From Bartonella taylorii (GTDB lineage: Bacteria; Pseudomonadota; Alphaproteobacteria; Rhizobiales; Rhizobiaceae): a stretch of 64,000 nucleotides of DNA. A program made the translations under genes and the position numbers. Shown in pieces: positions 18,601-28,068 of the stretch. The stretch covers positions 575,001 to 639,000 of the forward strand of contig NZ_CP083693.1 in NCBI RefSeq assembly GCF_023920105.1, read 5' to 3'. The number at the start of each line of letters is the position of its first letter. Position 1 is the first letter of the stretch. Below the pieces are notes generated by a model. It worked only from the letters and a program-made list of their open reading frames with translations, ran no database searches and was not told the DNA's origin.

Positions 18601-19803
18601 TTAAATGAAATTACCTGTATGGTCAAATAAACGGTGATATTCGCGTAGAGCATAGTGATCGGTCATACCTGATAGAAAGTCAGCAATAAGACGTGCTAAC
18701 TCTTGATTCGTCAAGTGAGCTGTTTTGCTGCACCAGCTTTCAGGCATTGTATTTGGATTTTCATAATAACAGTCGAATAATTTTTGTACAATGCATTTTG
18801 CTGCATTGCGACGGCTGAGGACTTGATCATGGTAATAAAGATTTTTAAACAGAAAGTCTTTTAGTTCTTTTTCATAAACGCTCATTGTGGGCGAAAAGGT
18901 AATAATGGTTTGTTTTGCTTGGTGAACATCCTTTATGCTTGTTGGTTTGAGACGAGTTAAGTTTTCTTGTGATTGTTTGATAACATCTTCAACCATGGTT
19001 GTTATCTGTCTTCGTACAAGTGTGTAACCGCGCCGATCTTGATCGAGTTGTGGATGTTCATCTGTTATATCTTTTAATAATGTTGCTGTCAGTGAAATAT
19101 GTTCGAACTGATCGAGTGTTAAAAATTGCGAACGTAAACCATCATCGATATCATGCGCATTGTAAGCAATATCATCAGCAATAGCAGCACATTGTGCTTC
19201 TAGACCAGCAAAACAGTCTAGCTCAAGATCCTGCTTTGCATTGTATTGTAGAATATCGATTGGAACATCTTTGCTGTTTGCATAGGGACCTAAAAGGGGA
19301 CCATTATGCTTTACAAGTCCTTCGAGTGTTTCCCAAGTAAGGTTAAGTCCATCAAAATTTGCATAACGCTGTTCCAGCTTTGTGACAATGCGTAACGCTT
19401 GTACATTATGGTCAAAACCGCCATAAGGTTTCATTGCTTCATTAAGGGCATCTTCTCCTGCGTGGCCGAAAGGCGTATGCCCAAAATCGTGAACAAGAGC
19501 AATGGCTTCGGCAAGGTCTTCATCAAGACAGAGTGCACGGGCTAATGTTCGTGCAATTTGAGAAACCTCTATTGAGTGTGTCAGTCGCGTACGATAATGA
19601 TCGCTTTCATCAGCAATAAACACTTGAGTTTTATGTTTAAGGCGCCGAAATGCATTAGAATGAATAATACGATCTCTGTCTCGTTGAAAAGGTGATCGCA
19701 TAGTATTCACAGCTTCATGGAATAATCTACCACGGCTTGTTTGCGGGTTAGCACTATAGACCGCTCGAGATTGGTAATTGAAATTGATATTGTTTATATC
19801 CAT
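18601..19803 (-). CDS. dgt: dGTPase-like dNTP triphosphohydrolase
   Basis: An HD-superfamily enzyme that removes triphosphate from deoxynucleotides, so it would control dNTP pools and fidelity. Its 400 residues match the shorter type-2 subfamily of deoxyguanosinetriphosphate triphosphohydrolase-like proteins. The metal-binding histidines and aspartates are in [17 protein letters not shown] and in [20 protein letters not shown], with a further D in [19 protein letters not shown] 19803 opens [16 protein letters not shown]. It is followed by argS on the same strand and diverges from the ErpA-type gene. The preferred substrate cannot be read from the sequence. Confidence 0.93.
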   Translation of the reverse strand: MDINNINFNYQSRAVYSANPQTSRGRLFHEAVNTMRSPFQRDRDRIIHSNAFRRLKHKTQVFIADESDHYRTRLTHSIEVSQIARTLARALCLDEDLAEAIALVHDFGHTPFGHAGEDALNEAMKPYGGFDHNVQALRIVTKLEQRYANFDGLNLTWETLEGLVKHNGPLLGPYANSKDVPIDILQYNAKQDLELDCFAGLEAQCAAIADDIAYNAHDIDDGLRSQFLTLDQFEHISLTATLLKDITDEHPQLDQDRRGYTLVRRQITTMVEDVIKQSQENLTRLKPTSIKDVHQAKQTIITFSPTMSVYEKELKDFLFKNLYYHDQVLSRRNAAKCIVQKLFDCYYENPNTMPESWCSKTAHLTNQELARLIADFLSGMTDHYALREYHRLFDHTGNFI

Positions 19804-19909
19804 TGCAAGCTGTCCATTCTCATCCTAAATTAGGATTGGTTTATAATTAATAAACTTTTCTTGAGTTGGGGATACTCTTTCTTGATAGTTTAATGCAAGG
19901 ATATATAAG

Positions 19910-20233
19910 ATGGGTGTGAATATTTCAGATGTTGCTGCCAAACGGATTGCACAGATACTTTTGAATGAACCCGATAAAATAGGATTACGTATTTCTGTTG
20001 AAGGTGGTGGGTGTTCGGGTTTTTCTTATAAATATAATTTGGTTTCTGAAATGAGCGAAGATGACCTCATTCTTAAAAAAGATGGGGCGATTGTCTTTAT
20101 TGATTCACTATCACTTCCCTTCATGGAAGGAGCTGAAATTGATTTTGTTGATGATCTTATGGGACAGTCTTTTCAAATTCATAATCCTAATGCTGTTTCA
20201 TCATGCGGTTGCGGTGTAAGTTTTTCAATTTAG
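19910..20233 (+). CDS. erpA: A-type iron-sulfur cluster carrier (ErpA/IscA family)
   Basis: A 107-residue HesB/IscA family protein that carries Fe-S clusters to apo-enzymes. The three ligand cysteines are C35 (GGGCSGFSY), C99 and C101 (SSCGCGVSF), in the standard C-x(n)-C-G-C arrangement. The ATG at 19910 follows AAGGATATATAAG. It diverges from dgt and is followed 12 bases later by an exported repeat protein, so the two may share a transcript. Assignment to ErpA rather than IscA or SufA is based on typical rhizobial context and is less certain than the family. Confidence 0.9.
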   Translation: MGVNISDVAAKRIAQILLNEPDKIGLRISVEGGGCSGFSYKYNLVSEMSEDDLILKKDGAIVFIDSLSLPFMEGAEIDFVDDLMGQSFQIHNPNAVSSCGCGVSFSI

Positions 20234-20245
20234 AATAGTGGTTTT

Positions 20246-21262
20246 GTGATATTGCTTCTTGAAAAGATTATTACTTTGGTCAACAATGCAAAAATGGGAA
20301 CTATTACGAAAATATTAGGCCGGTGTGTGTGGTTATGTGTGGCGCTTATCCTATTATTTTTTAATGATTGTGCGTTTTCAGAAGAGGGGAGAGAGCAATA
20401 TTATTCACAAAAACAATCAACAAATATTATTTTAAAATCTCAAGATCACGAAAAAGAGGATTTAGTTTCTCAGTCTAGACTCATATTGCATGCTCGCTTA
20501 AAAAACAGCAATGAAGATATTGTGAAGGGGCTCGTATGGCGGATTTATGCCCCTATCTTAGGGGTTGATAATAAATTACCATTGATTGCAACTTATGAAG
20601 GAGGGAGCGCGCGTTTTGATTTAGAACCAGGGAGTTATCTTATTCATCTCTCATTTGGTCACGTTGGTGCGGTAGATCATGTAAATTTAGAAAGTGGGCA
20701 AAGTCTTGTTAAAAATTTTAATCTTGATGCTGGGGGGGTTATTTTAAATGCTACACTGTTGAATGGCACAATCAATGAAAAGGAGCTCCATTTCACTATC
20801 TATGAAGATGAAAAAGAAAATGATGATACTGGCGTAATTTTATCAAATGTTAAACCTCAGTCAATTGTGCGTTTGAAAGCTGGGCACTATCATGTTGCTT
20901 CGCATTATGGTTCTATTAATGCTATTGTTCGTTCGGATATCCAAGTGGATGCGGGTAAAATTACAGAAGTTATTCTTGAACATCAAGCGGCTCAAATTGT
21001 TTTAAAGTTGGTACGGCAAGAAGGAGGGGAAGCGCTTGCAGATACAAGTTGGTCTATTACAAATGATTCTGGTGATATCATTTACGAAACAGTTGGTGCT
21101 TATGTTTCGCTCGTGTTAGTGGAGGGGGAGTATATTGCGATTGCTAAAAATAAAGATAAAATTTATCAAAGGGTTTTTTCAGTTGTTTCTGGCCATGATG
21201 AAGACATAAGTGTTGTGGCGGATGCGCAAAATATGCAAAAAATTGATGAAGAAATGGATTGA
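20246..21262 (+). CDS. Exported protein with three diverged beta-rich repeats
   Basis: I do not recognise a named family. A hydrophobic N-terminal segment (CVWLCVALILLFFNDCAFS) ends near a plausible signal-peptidase site, so the protein should be periplasmic or membrane-anchored. The remaining 280 residues form three repeats of about 80-85 residues, starting near ILHARLKNSN, GVILNATLLN and QIVLKLVRQE. Each has a central W/F-x-I strand, then LEPGSYLIHL, LKAGHYHVAS or LVEGEYIAIA, then a segment ending in a G plus polar stretch. This resembles small beta-sandwich repeats. The start is GTG 20246 or ATG 20294; the latter gives a more usual signal peptide. It follows erpA by 12 bases. Confidence 0.8.
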   Translation: MILLLEKIITLVNNAKMGTITKILGRCVWLCVALILLFFNDCAFSEEGREQYYSQKQSTNIILKSQDHEKEDLVSQSRLILHARLKNSNEDIVKGLVWRIYAPILGVDNKLPLIATYEGGSARFDLEPGSYLIHLSFGHVGAVDHVNLESGQSLVKNFNLDAGGVILNATLLNGTINEKELHFTIYEDEKENDDTGVILSNVKPQSIVRLKAGHYHVASHYGSINAIVRSDIQVDAGKITEVILEHQAAQIVLKLVRQEGGEALADTSWSITNDSGDIIYETVGAYVSLVLVEGEYIAIAKNKDKIYQRVFSVVSGHDEDISVVADAQNMQKIDEEMD

Positions 21263-21306
21263 TAATTGTGCGTGGATATGACTGGTAATGGGAAGCGGAT
21301 AGAGAT

Positions 21307-22095
21307 TTGGTTGTAGAAATTTCAACAGTTGGTGTATTTTTTGCTGGTGCATTATCTTTTTTATCACCATGTGTCTTGCCGTTAGTTCCTCCTTATTTGT
21401 GCTATATGGCAGGGATTGGTATTAACGATTTTCGTTCAGAAAAGCAGAATGAGAAAGTATTTATACGGCGGGCGCTTTTATCTTCTGTTATTGCTTTTGT
21501 GCTAGGTTTTACAACCGTTTTTGTTGCTTTAGGTGCTAGTGCAAGCACAATCGGTAAGTTCATTGGTTATTATCGTGATTGGTTTGCTCTTGCTGCTGGT
21601 GTTATCATTATTATTTTTGGTTTAAATTTTTTGGGTTTTTTTAAGATTGCTTTTTTGTTTCGTGAAGCGCGTTTTCAAACACGCAATACGCCTGCTGGAC
21701 CTTTAGGAGCTTACATTATTGGTTTAGCTTTTGCATTTGGTTGGACACCGTGTATTGGTCCGATTTTAGGACCTGTCATAACTCTTGCTGGAACAAAAGA
21801 AACTGTAGGCGAGGGTGCTGTCCTTTTAGGGATTTATGCGTTAGGTCTTGGCGTGCCTTTCGTGCTGGCGGCTTTATTTTCAAGCAGTTTTATGAAATTT
21901 TTGGGAGCTTTTCGTATTCATTTAGGAAAAGTTGAAAAAGTTATTGGAATTTTTTTGGTTGTCACGGGTATTTTGTTTTTGACAGGTTCTATGCAGGATC
22001 TTTCATTTTGGCTTTTGGAACATTATCCTTCGTTGAATGATATTGAAGGCATTCGTTGGCATGATATTGTGCATTTTTTTGGATTTTCTCGTTAG
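21307..22095 (+). CDS. ccdA: Cytochrome c biogenesis protein CcdA
   Basis: A 262-residue inner-membrane protein with six hydrophobic segments. It would pass electrons from thioredoxin across the membrane to keep periplasmic thiols, such as the haem-binding CxxCH of c-type cytochromes, reduced. The two redox cysteines are in the symmetric motifs [12 protein letters not shown] and [12 protein letters not shown]. The start appears to be TTG 21307 after GGATAGAG; no ATG fits before the first helix. It is followed 14 bases later by glmU. The family includes DsbD-like proteins; the six-helix length favours CcdA. Confidence 0.93.
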   Translation: MVVEISTVGVFFAGALSFLSPCVLPLVPPYLCYMAGIGINDFRSEKQNEKVFIRRALLSSVIAFVLGFTTVFVALGASASTIGKFIGYYRDWFALAAGVIIIIFGLNFLGFFKIAFLFREARFQTRNTPAGPLGAYIIGLAFAFGWTPCIGPILGPVITLAGTKETVGEGAVLLGIYALGLGVPFVLAALFSSSFMKFLGAFRIHLGKVEKVIGIFLVVTGILFLTGSMQDLSFWLLEHYPSLNDIEGIRWHDIVHFFGFSR

Positions 22096-22109
22096 TTTTA
22101 TGTGGTTTT

Positions 22110-23459
22110 ATGGTTAGAAATTGTCTTTCTATTATTCTTGCAGCAGGTGAAGGGACGCGTATGAAGTCGTCTCTTCCTAAAGTGCTTCATAAAATTGCTG
22201 GTTTGCCCCTTATAGGACACGTCATAAAACAAATAGAATTGGTAGGCGTTTCACAATTAGCAGTCGTTGTAGGATTTGGTGCTAAAGATGTTACGGAAAC
22301 TGTTCAGTCATTTGTAAAAAATGCGATGATTTTTGAACAAAAAGAACGTTTTGGAACTGCGCATGCGGTTCTTTCTGGGCGTTTAGCTTTGCAAAAAGAG
22401 GTTGATGATGTGCTCATTGTTTTTGGTGATACTCCTTTAATTGAGCAAGACTCATTGCTACAAATTCGCGCGCAACTTGCTAAAGGAGCAGATGTTGTTG
22501 TTGCTGGTTTTCATGCTCCAGATCCAAAGGGTTATGGTCGTCTTCTTGAAAGAAATGGGAAACTTATCGCGATTGTAGAAGAAAAAGATGCTAGCGATGA
22601 AGAAAAAAAGATCTCTTTTTGTAATGGTGGCATATTTGCTCTTAACGGAAAACATGCACTTTCTCTTTTAGAGAAAGTTAGTAATAATAATATGAAGAAA
22701 GAATATTATCTGACAGATATTGTATCTATTGCAGCGCGGGAAGGGTTAGATATTCGTATTGTTGAAGTGCCTGTTGATAATATTGTAGGAATTAATAATT
22801 GTTTTGAGCTTTTTGAGGCTGATTCTTTGTGGCAAAAACGCAAAGCGCGCGATTTAATGTTGTCTGGTGTTACCATTCTTAAACCGGATAGTGTTTATTT
22901 TTCTTATGATACTGAGATTGAACCGGGAGTGGTGATTGAGCCAAATGTTTATTTTGGGCTTGGAGTAAAAGTACAATCTGGTGCAGTTATTCATGCCTTT
23001 AGTTATTTGGAGGGCGCTGTTGTTGGTGTGAATGCGCGGATTGGACCTTATGCGCGTTTGCGTCCTGGAACAGAGTTGGCATCCTCAGTAAAGATTGGAA
23101 ATTTTTGTGAAGTCAAAAAGGCGAAGATAGGAGAGGCTTCTAAAATTAATCATTTGAGTTATATTGGTGATACAGAAATTGGTGTACATACCAATATTGG
23201 GGCCGGTACTATTACTTGTAATTATGATGGATTTCACAAATATAAAATTACAATTGGTGACCATGCTTTCATTGGCTCTAATTCAGCACTTGTTTCTCCA
23301 TTGGTGATAGGGAGTGGTTCTTATATTGCTTCAGGAAGTGTTATCACTGAAAATGTTCCTAAAAATAGTCTGGCTTTAGGACGTGCGCGACAAGTGATAA
23401 AAGAGAATTATGCAACAAAGTTGCGCGCACGCTTATCAGCAAATAAAAAGAAAAAGTGA
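22110..23459 (+). CDS. glmU: Bifunctional GlmU (N-acetylglucosamine-1-P uridyltransferase / glucosamine-1-P acetyltransferase)
   Basis: It makes UDP-GlcNAc for peptidoglycan and lipid A: the C-terminal domain acetylates glucosamine-1-P and the N-terminal domain attaches UMP. Of its 449 residues, about 1-230 form the nucleotidyltransferase ([20 protein letters not shown] with the G-x-G-T-R-M-x(5)-K signature). Residues 250-449 form a left-handed beta-helix of hexapeptide repeats, with the acetyltransferase segment [12 protein letters not shown] and [11 protein letters not shown]. It lies 14 bases after ccdA and 174 bases before glmS, so two steps of the same pathway are adjacent. Confidence 0.97.
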   Translation: MVRNCLSIILAAGEGTRMKSSLPKVLHKIAGLPLIGHVIKQIELVGVSQLAVVVGFGAKDVTETVQSFVKNAMIFEQKERFGTAHAVLSGRLALQKEVDDVLIVFGDTPLIEQDSLLQIRAQLAKGADVVVAGFHAPDPKGYGRLLERNGKLIAIVEEKDASDEEKKISFCNGGIFALNGKHALSLLEKVSNNNMKKEYYLTDIVSIAAREGLDIRIVEVPVDNIVGINNCFELFEADSLWQKRKARDLMLSGVTILKPDSVYFSYDTEIEPGVVIEPNVYFGLGVKVQSGAVIHAFSYLEGAVVGVNARIGPYARLRPGTELASSVKIGNFCEVKKAKIGEASKINHLSYIGDTEIGVHTNIGAGTITCNYDGFHKYKITIGDHAFIGSNSALVSPLVIGSGSYIASGSVITENVPKNSLALGRARQVIKENYATKLRARLSANKKKK

Positions 23460-23633
23460 TTATTTTTGTTCATTTCTTTGCTTTATGTTGACCTAATAAT
23501 TGTGTAGGCGGCTACTTCTTAAGTATTGCCTTACTCTATATTTGGTTTATCTGATACCTTAATGTTTTGAATGAAGAGTTATTGAATTATTTTATGGGAT
23601 ATATAAATCTGGGATGTGAATTGGAGCTTTTTA

Positions 23634-25457
23634 ATGTGCGGAATTATCGGAATTCTTGGAAATAGATGTGTTACATCTTCTTTGATTGATGGTTTGAAGC
23701 GCCTTGAGTATAGGGGGTATGATTCATCTGGTATCGCGACAGTGCATGAGGGGCGTCTTTATCGTATGCGTGCTGAGGGGAAGCTCACTCATTTAGAAGA
23801 AAAATTAAAAAAAACACCTCTGCAAGGAAATTTAGGGATTGGTCATACGCGTTGGGCTACACATGGAGCTGCGGTAGAACGGAATGCTCATCCTCATGTA
23901 ACTGAACGGCTTGCAATTGTTCATAATGGTATTATTGAAAACTTTGTAGAATTGCAACGAGAACTCATTGAAGATGGTTATATCTTTGAAACAGAAACGG
24001 ATACGGAGGTCATTGCCCATTTAATTACGCGCGCATTAAAAAATGGTCTTTCTCCCCAAGAAGCAGTGCATACAAGTTGGAAAAGGTTGCAAGGTGCTTT
24101 TGCTATTGCTCTTATTTTCGAAGGTGAAGACAATCTTATGATTGCTGCTCGCTCTGGTCCACCGCTGGCAATTGGCTATGGAAAAGATGAATTTTTTGTC
24201 GGATCGGATGCAATTGCTTTAGCTCCATTTACAGATCGTATTAGCTATATGGAAGATGGGGATTGGGCTGTTCTGACACGGGAAGGTGTAACAATTTACG
24301 ATGCCAAAAATCAACGGGTAAAACGTCCTCTTACAACATTGTTTGAAGAAACTTTGTTGGTTTCTAAGGGGAATCATCGTCATTTTATGCAAAAGGAAAT
24401 GTTTGAACAACCTGAAGTGATCTCTCATAATTTAGCGCATTATCTTGATCTTGGAAATTATACAGTTCGCCCACTTGAAAATTTGATTGATTGGAAAAGT
24501 ATTAATCGAATACTCTTTGCAAGTTGTGGAACGGCTTATTATTCGGCTTTAGTTGCACGCTATTGGTTTGAGAGATTGGCTGCTTTAAGTGTTGATAATG
24601 ATGTCGCTTCGGAGTTTCGTTATCGTGAACCACCCATGACATCCGATGTGCTATCAATGTTTGTTTCTCAATCTGGTGAAACAGCTGATACATTGGCTTC
24701 TTTGCGTTATTGTCGCGAACGTGGTGTGAAAACAGCAACAGTTGTGAATGTTGAGCAATCGACAATGGCAAGGGAAGCTGATTTTGTTTTACCAACACTT
24801 GCTGGGCCGGAAATAGGTGTTGCCTCGACAAAAGCTTTTACCTGCCAATTGGCAACGCTTGCTGCAATGGCGCTTAATGCTGCTAAGCAACGTGGGTATC
24901 TTTCTGAGAAAGAAGAGCATCAGTTTGTCCAACAATTGGCAGAAATTCCTCGGATTTTAAATGAGGTTTTAAAACTAGATGACAAGATTGAACGGATTTG
25001 TCGTAATTTAGTAAATGTAAAAGGTGTTCTTTATCTCGGGCGAGGGACTTCTTATCCAATTGCATTGGAGGGAGCACTTAAACTGAAGGAGCTTTCTTAT
25101 ATTCATGCTGAGGGTTATGCGGCGGGTGAGTTAAAACATGGGCCGATTGCACTGGTGGATGAGACAATACCAGTGATTGTTGTGGCACCTTATGATCGGT
25201 GGTTTGAAAAGACTTTTTCTAATATGCAAGAAGTGGCGGCGCGCAATGGTCGTATCGTTTTGATAACCGATAAAAGAGGGGCAGAAGCAGTACGTTTTGA
25301 TACCTTGTCAATTATTGTTTTACCAGATGTTACAGAATTTATTGCGCCTATTATTTATGCTTTACCTATTCAGTTAATCGCTTACCATACAGCTGTTTTA
25401 TTAGGAACAGATGTTGATCAGCCTCGTAATTTAGCAAAATCAGTCACTGTGGAATAA
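23634..25457 (+). CDS. glmS: Glutamine-fructose-6-phosphate aminotransferase (isomerizing)
   Basis: It makes glucosamine-6-phosphate from fructose-6-P and glutamine, the first committed step to UDP-GlcNAc. ATG 23634 is chosen although the frame is open from 23616, because the enzyme needs Cys2 as N-terminal nucleophile after Met removal (MCGIIGILGN). That gives 607 residues. The class II glutaminase domain has RWATHGA and HNGIIENF, and two SIS domains follow (SQSGETADTLASLRY; GRGTSYPIALEGALKLKELS). The tail ends LAKSVTVE, as in the family. No glmS ribozyme-like structure is evident upstream. It follows glmU. Confidence 0.97.
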   Translation: MCGIIGILGNRCVTSSLIDGLKRLEYRGYDSSGIATVHEGRLYRMRAEGKLTHLEEKLKKTPLQGNLGIGHTRWATHGAAVERNAHPHVTERLAIVHNGIIENFVELQRELIEDGYIFETETDTEVIAHLITRALKNGLSPQEAVHTSWKRLQGAFAIALIFEGEDNLMIAARSGPPLAIGYGKDEFFVGSDAIALAPFTDRISYMEDGDWAVLTREGVTIYDAKNQRVKRPLTTLFEETLLVSKGNHRHFMQKEMFEQPEVISHNLAHYLDLGNYTVRPLENLIDWKSINRILFASCGTAYYSALVARYWFERLAALSVDNDVASEFRYREPPMTSDVLSMFVSQSGETADTLASLRYCRERGVKTATVVNVEQSTMAREADFVLPTLAGPEIGVASTKAFTCQLATLAAMALNAAKQRGYLSEKEEHQFVQQLAEIPRILNEVLKLDDKIERICRNLVNVKGVLYLGRGTSYPIALEGALKLKELSYIHAEGYAAGELKHGPIALVDETIPVIVVAPYDRWFEKTFSNMQEVAARNGRIVLITDKRGAEAVRFDTLSIIVLPDVTEFIAPIIYALPIQLIAYHTAVLLGTDVDQPRNLAKSVTVE

Positions 25458-25563
25458 AAATTTATCTAAGGTTTTGTCGAAAAATAATGAGAGGTATAAA
25501 TTCATAATAGAATGTGCAATCAACAGTAAGGCTTTTAATTTTTATTTGATTGCTTTTTTATTG

Positions 25564-27672
25564 TTATCCTGCTCGTAACAGACGTGTAGCGTCGTCGCGT
25601 CCAAAAAGGTAAAGGAGCAAACGTAAAGCTTGTCCTTGTTCTGAAGAAAGGTTAGGATCATGTTGCAAAAATAAACGTGCATCTCTTCTTGCCATTGATA
25701 AAAGATCACTATGGACTGCAAGGTTTGCTATGTGGAACTCGGGCATACCGGATTGTTTGGTTCCTAAAAGCTCTCCTTCTCCTCGCAGGCGCCAGTCTTC
25801 TTCAGCAATTTTAAAACCATCTTCTGTATTGCGTATAATATTAAGGCGTGTTGCAGCCATTTTTGTTAGTGGGTCTTTGTAAAGCAAAATACAGGAAGAT
25901 TTTTTTTCTCCTCGTCCAACACGCCCACGCAATTGGTGTAGTTGTGAAAGGCCAAAATGTTCGGCATGTTCGATAACGATGATCGAAGCATCTGGAATAT
26001 CGACTCCTACTTCAATGACTGTAGTTGCAACTAAAATACCTATATTTCCGCATTTAAAGGATGCCATAGCTGCTTCTTTTTCATCTGTTGACATTTTCCC
26101 ATGTATCATACCAACACGTGTTCCAAAATGCTCTTGGAGAATAGCAAAACGAGTTTCAATTGAAGTGAGCTCAAGAATTTTAGATTCTTCCACTAAAGGG
26201 CAGATCCAATAGAGTTTCTCTCCTTTTTCTAATGCAATGGCAATTCGTTCTATGAGTTCATCAATACGTTTCAAAGAAAGCGTTGCTGTTGTAATTGGTT
26301 GGCGTCCCATTGGTTTTTCGGTAATTTTGGAAACATCCATATCACCAAATGCTGTCAGGACTAACGTACGTGGAATCGGAGTGGCTGTCATGACCAGCAT
26401 ATCAGGTTTATGGCCTTTTGCTGTAAGGGCAAGACGTTGATGCACGCCAAAACGATGTTGTTCATCTATAATGGCTAAAGCAAGATTATTGTAAATGACG
26501 TTATCTTGTATAAGAGCATGTGTTCCGATAATAATAGAAGCTTGGCCTGATAAAATATCGTTCAAAATATTTGTGCGCAATTTTCCTTTTTCTCGCCCTG
26601 TTAAGAGAACTGTTTGTAATCCAACCTTTTCGGCAAGAGGTGCAATTGTCGCAAAATGCTGGCGGGCAAGAACTTCTGTTGGAGCCATTAATGCTGACTG
26701 TCCTGCATTTTCAGCAATTTGTGCCATAGCTATTAGTGCAACAACAGTTTTTCCTGCTCCTACATCACCTTGGAGAAGTCTTAGCATTGGTTCTGGCGAA
26801 GCGAGATCGTTGGCAATATCTTTTATTGCCTCCCTTTGTCCATTTGTAAGTTGAAAGGGTAGGGCTTGCAGCAATTTTTTAGTGTATATTTCTGTTGGTG
26901 GGCGAGAAGCTCCTGAAAAAGATTTAGTCTTTAAGCGTACAAGTCCAAGAGCTAATTGGCTAGCGAGAAGTTCATCATATGCAAGACGTTTACGTGCTAG
27001 ACTTTCTAAGGTTAGATCATCGGGATTTATGGGAGTATGGATGCGACGTAAAGCAACAGAAAAAGAAGAAAAGTTTTGTTGTTTTTTAACGCTTTCCTCT
27101 ATCCATTCTGGCAAGAGAGGAATATAATCGAGGGCGTTTTGTATTGCATGCCTTAGTGTTTTTGCTGATAACCCCGCAGTAGAGGGGTAAACGGGTTCGA
27201 TCAGCGGTATCTGATTTGATTGTTCGCTTGGTGTGATATGATCTGGATGCACCATTGAAAGTTGCCCATTAAACCGTTCAGCTTTACCTGATATGATGAC
27301 TTTTTTTCCTTCCGGTAGTTGTTTTTTTAGCCAAGAAGGTTGTGCGTGAAAAAAGACTAAATTTATTTTTCCTGTTGGATCATGTGCAACGACCTTATAG
27401 GGTAATCGGCTACGGCCAATTGGGGGTGGTTGATGCTGATCGATAATAATTTCGAGGGTAATGGTGACTCCTTCTTGTGCACAAGCAATGTTGGGACGTA
27501 TTCTCCGGTCTATAACGGAATAGGGCATTAATTGAAGAAGATCAATAAGGGTAGGCTCACGTTGTGTAGGGTTAATGTTTAAGACTTTGGCTAGTAAGCT
27601 ATATACTTTAGGTGTTACCCCAGAAAGGGTATGGATAGAATTAAAAAGAGGGGCAATAAGGCTTGGATGCAT
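25564..27672 (-). CDS. recG: ATP-dependent DNA helicase RecG
   Basis: A 702-residue helicase that reverses stalled replication forks and branch-migrates Holliday junctions. The N-terminal wedge domain with an OB fold is followed by the SF2 motor: Walker A in LQGDVGAGKTVVALIAM (about residue 300), the DEQH box in AIIDEQHRFGVHQR, motif III MTATPIPRTL, and motif VI QLRGRVGRG. The C-terminal helical hairpin with the TRG-like segment is intact. ATG 27672 opens MHPSLIAPLF. It diverges from dnaE. Confidence 0.96.
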   Translation of the reverse strand: MHPSLIAPLFNSIHTLSGVTPKVYSLLAKVLNINPTQREPTLIDLLQLMPYSVIDRRIRPNIACAQEGVTITLEIIIDQHQPPPIGRSRLPYKVVAHDPTGKINLVFFHAQPSWLKKQLPEGKKVIISGKAERFNGQLSMVHPDHITPSEQSNQIPLIEPVYPSTAGLSAKTLRHAIQNALDYIPLLPEWIEESVKKQQNFSSFSVALRRIHTPINPDDLTLESLARKRLAYDELLASQLALGLVRLKTKSFSGASRPPTEIYTKKLLQALPFQLTNGQREAIKDIANDLASPEPMLRLLQGDVGAGKTVVALIAMAQIAENAGQSALMAPTEVLARQHFATIAPLAEKVGLQTVLLTGREKGKLRTNILNDILSGQASIIIGTHALIQDNVIYNNLALAIIDEQHRFGVHQRLALTAKGHKPDMLVMTATPIPRTLVLTAFGDMDVSKITEKPMGRQPITTATLSLKRIDELIERIAIALEKGEKLYWICPLVEESKILELTSIETRFAILQEHFGTRVGMIHGKMSTDEKEAAMASFKCGNIGILVATTVIEVGVDIPDASIIVIEHAEHFGLSQLHQLRGRVGRGEKKSSCILLYKDPLTKMAATRLNIIRNTEDGFKIAEEDWRLRGEGELLGTKQSGMPEFHIANLAVHSDLLSMARRDARLFLQHDPNLSSEQGQALRLLLYLFGRDDATRLLRAG

Positions 27673-28068
27673 AAGGAAATCTAGCTTGCTCTTTTTGTTT
27701 TTTCTAGTGCTTCAAAAGAGCTTTTTGGGGATAAGTTATAGAAGAGAAAGTTGCTTTATTTACGCTTTGAGTTTTAGATAGAAAAATAAATATTTCGATC
27801 ATGTGTAAAATAAAAATAGTGCAAAAATAGAGTGTTAATATGTGTAATACTCTATATGATTTTTTCCTTTTTGTTTTTGTATGTTTATTTGCTGTGAATA
27901 GAGATAGTTTCTTGATGGAAGTCTTTTATGAATAACAATAGAACTGGAATGCCATCGATATGCGGAGGATAATAAATTTATAGATTGAAAGGTACAATAA
28001 ATTATAGATTTTTTTATTATAATACAGTTAAAGGTGGCGATTTAGTATTTATTTTGTAGTGGGAAATT
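27673..28068. other. Divergent spacer between recG and dnaE
   Basis: About 400 AT-rich bases without a gene, which must hold promoters for both neighbours. No clear operator, hairpin or ribosome-site-linked small frame is seen. Confidence 0.5.

Noticed and set aside
23460..23633. Possible glmS ribozyme or riboswitch before glmS
   Set aside because: No matching core elements are seen; the ribozyme is typical of Firmicutes, not alphaproteobacteria.
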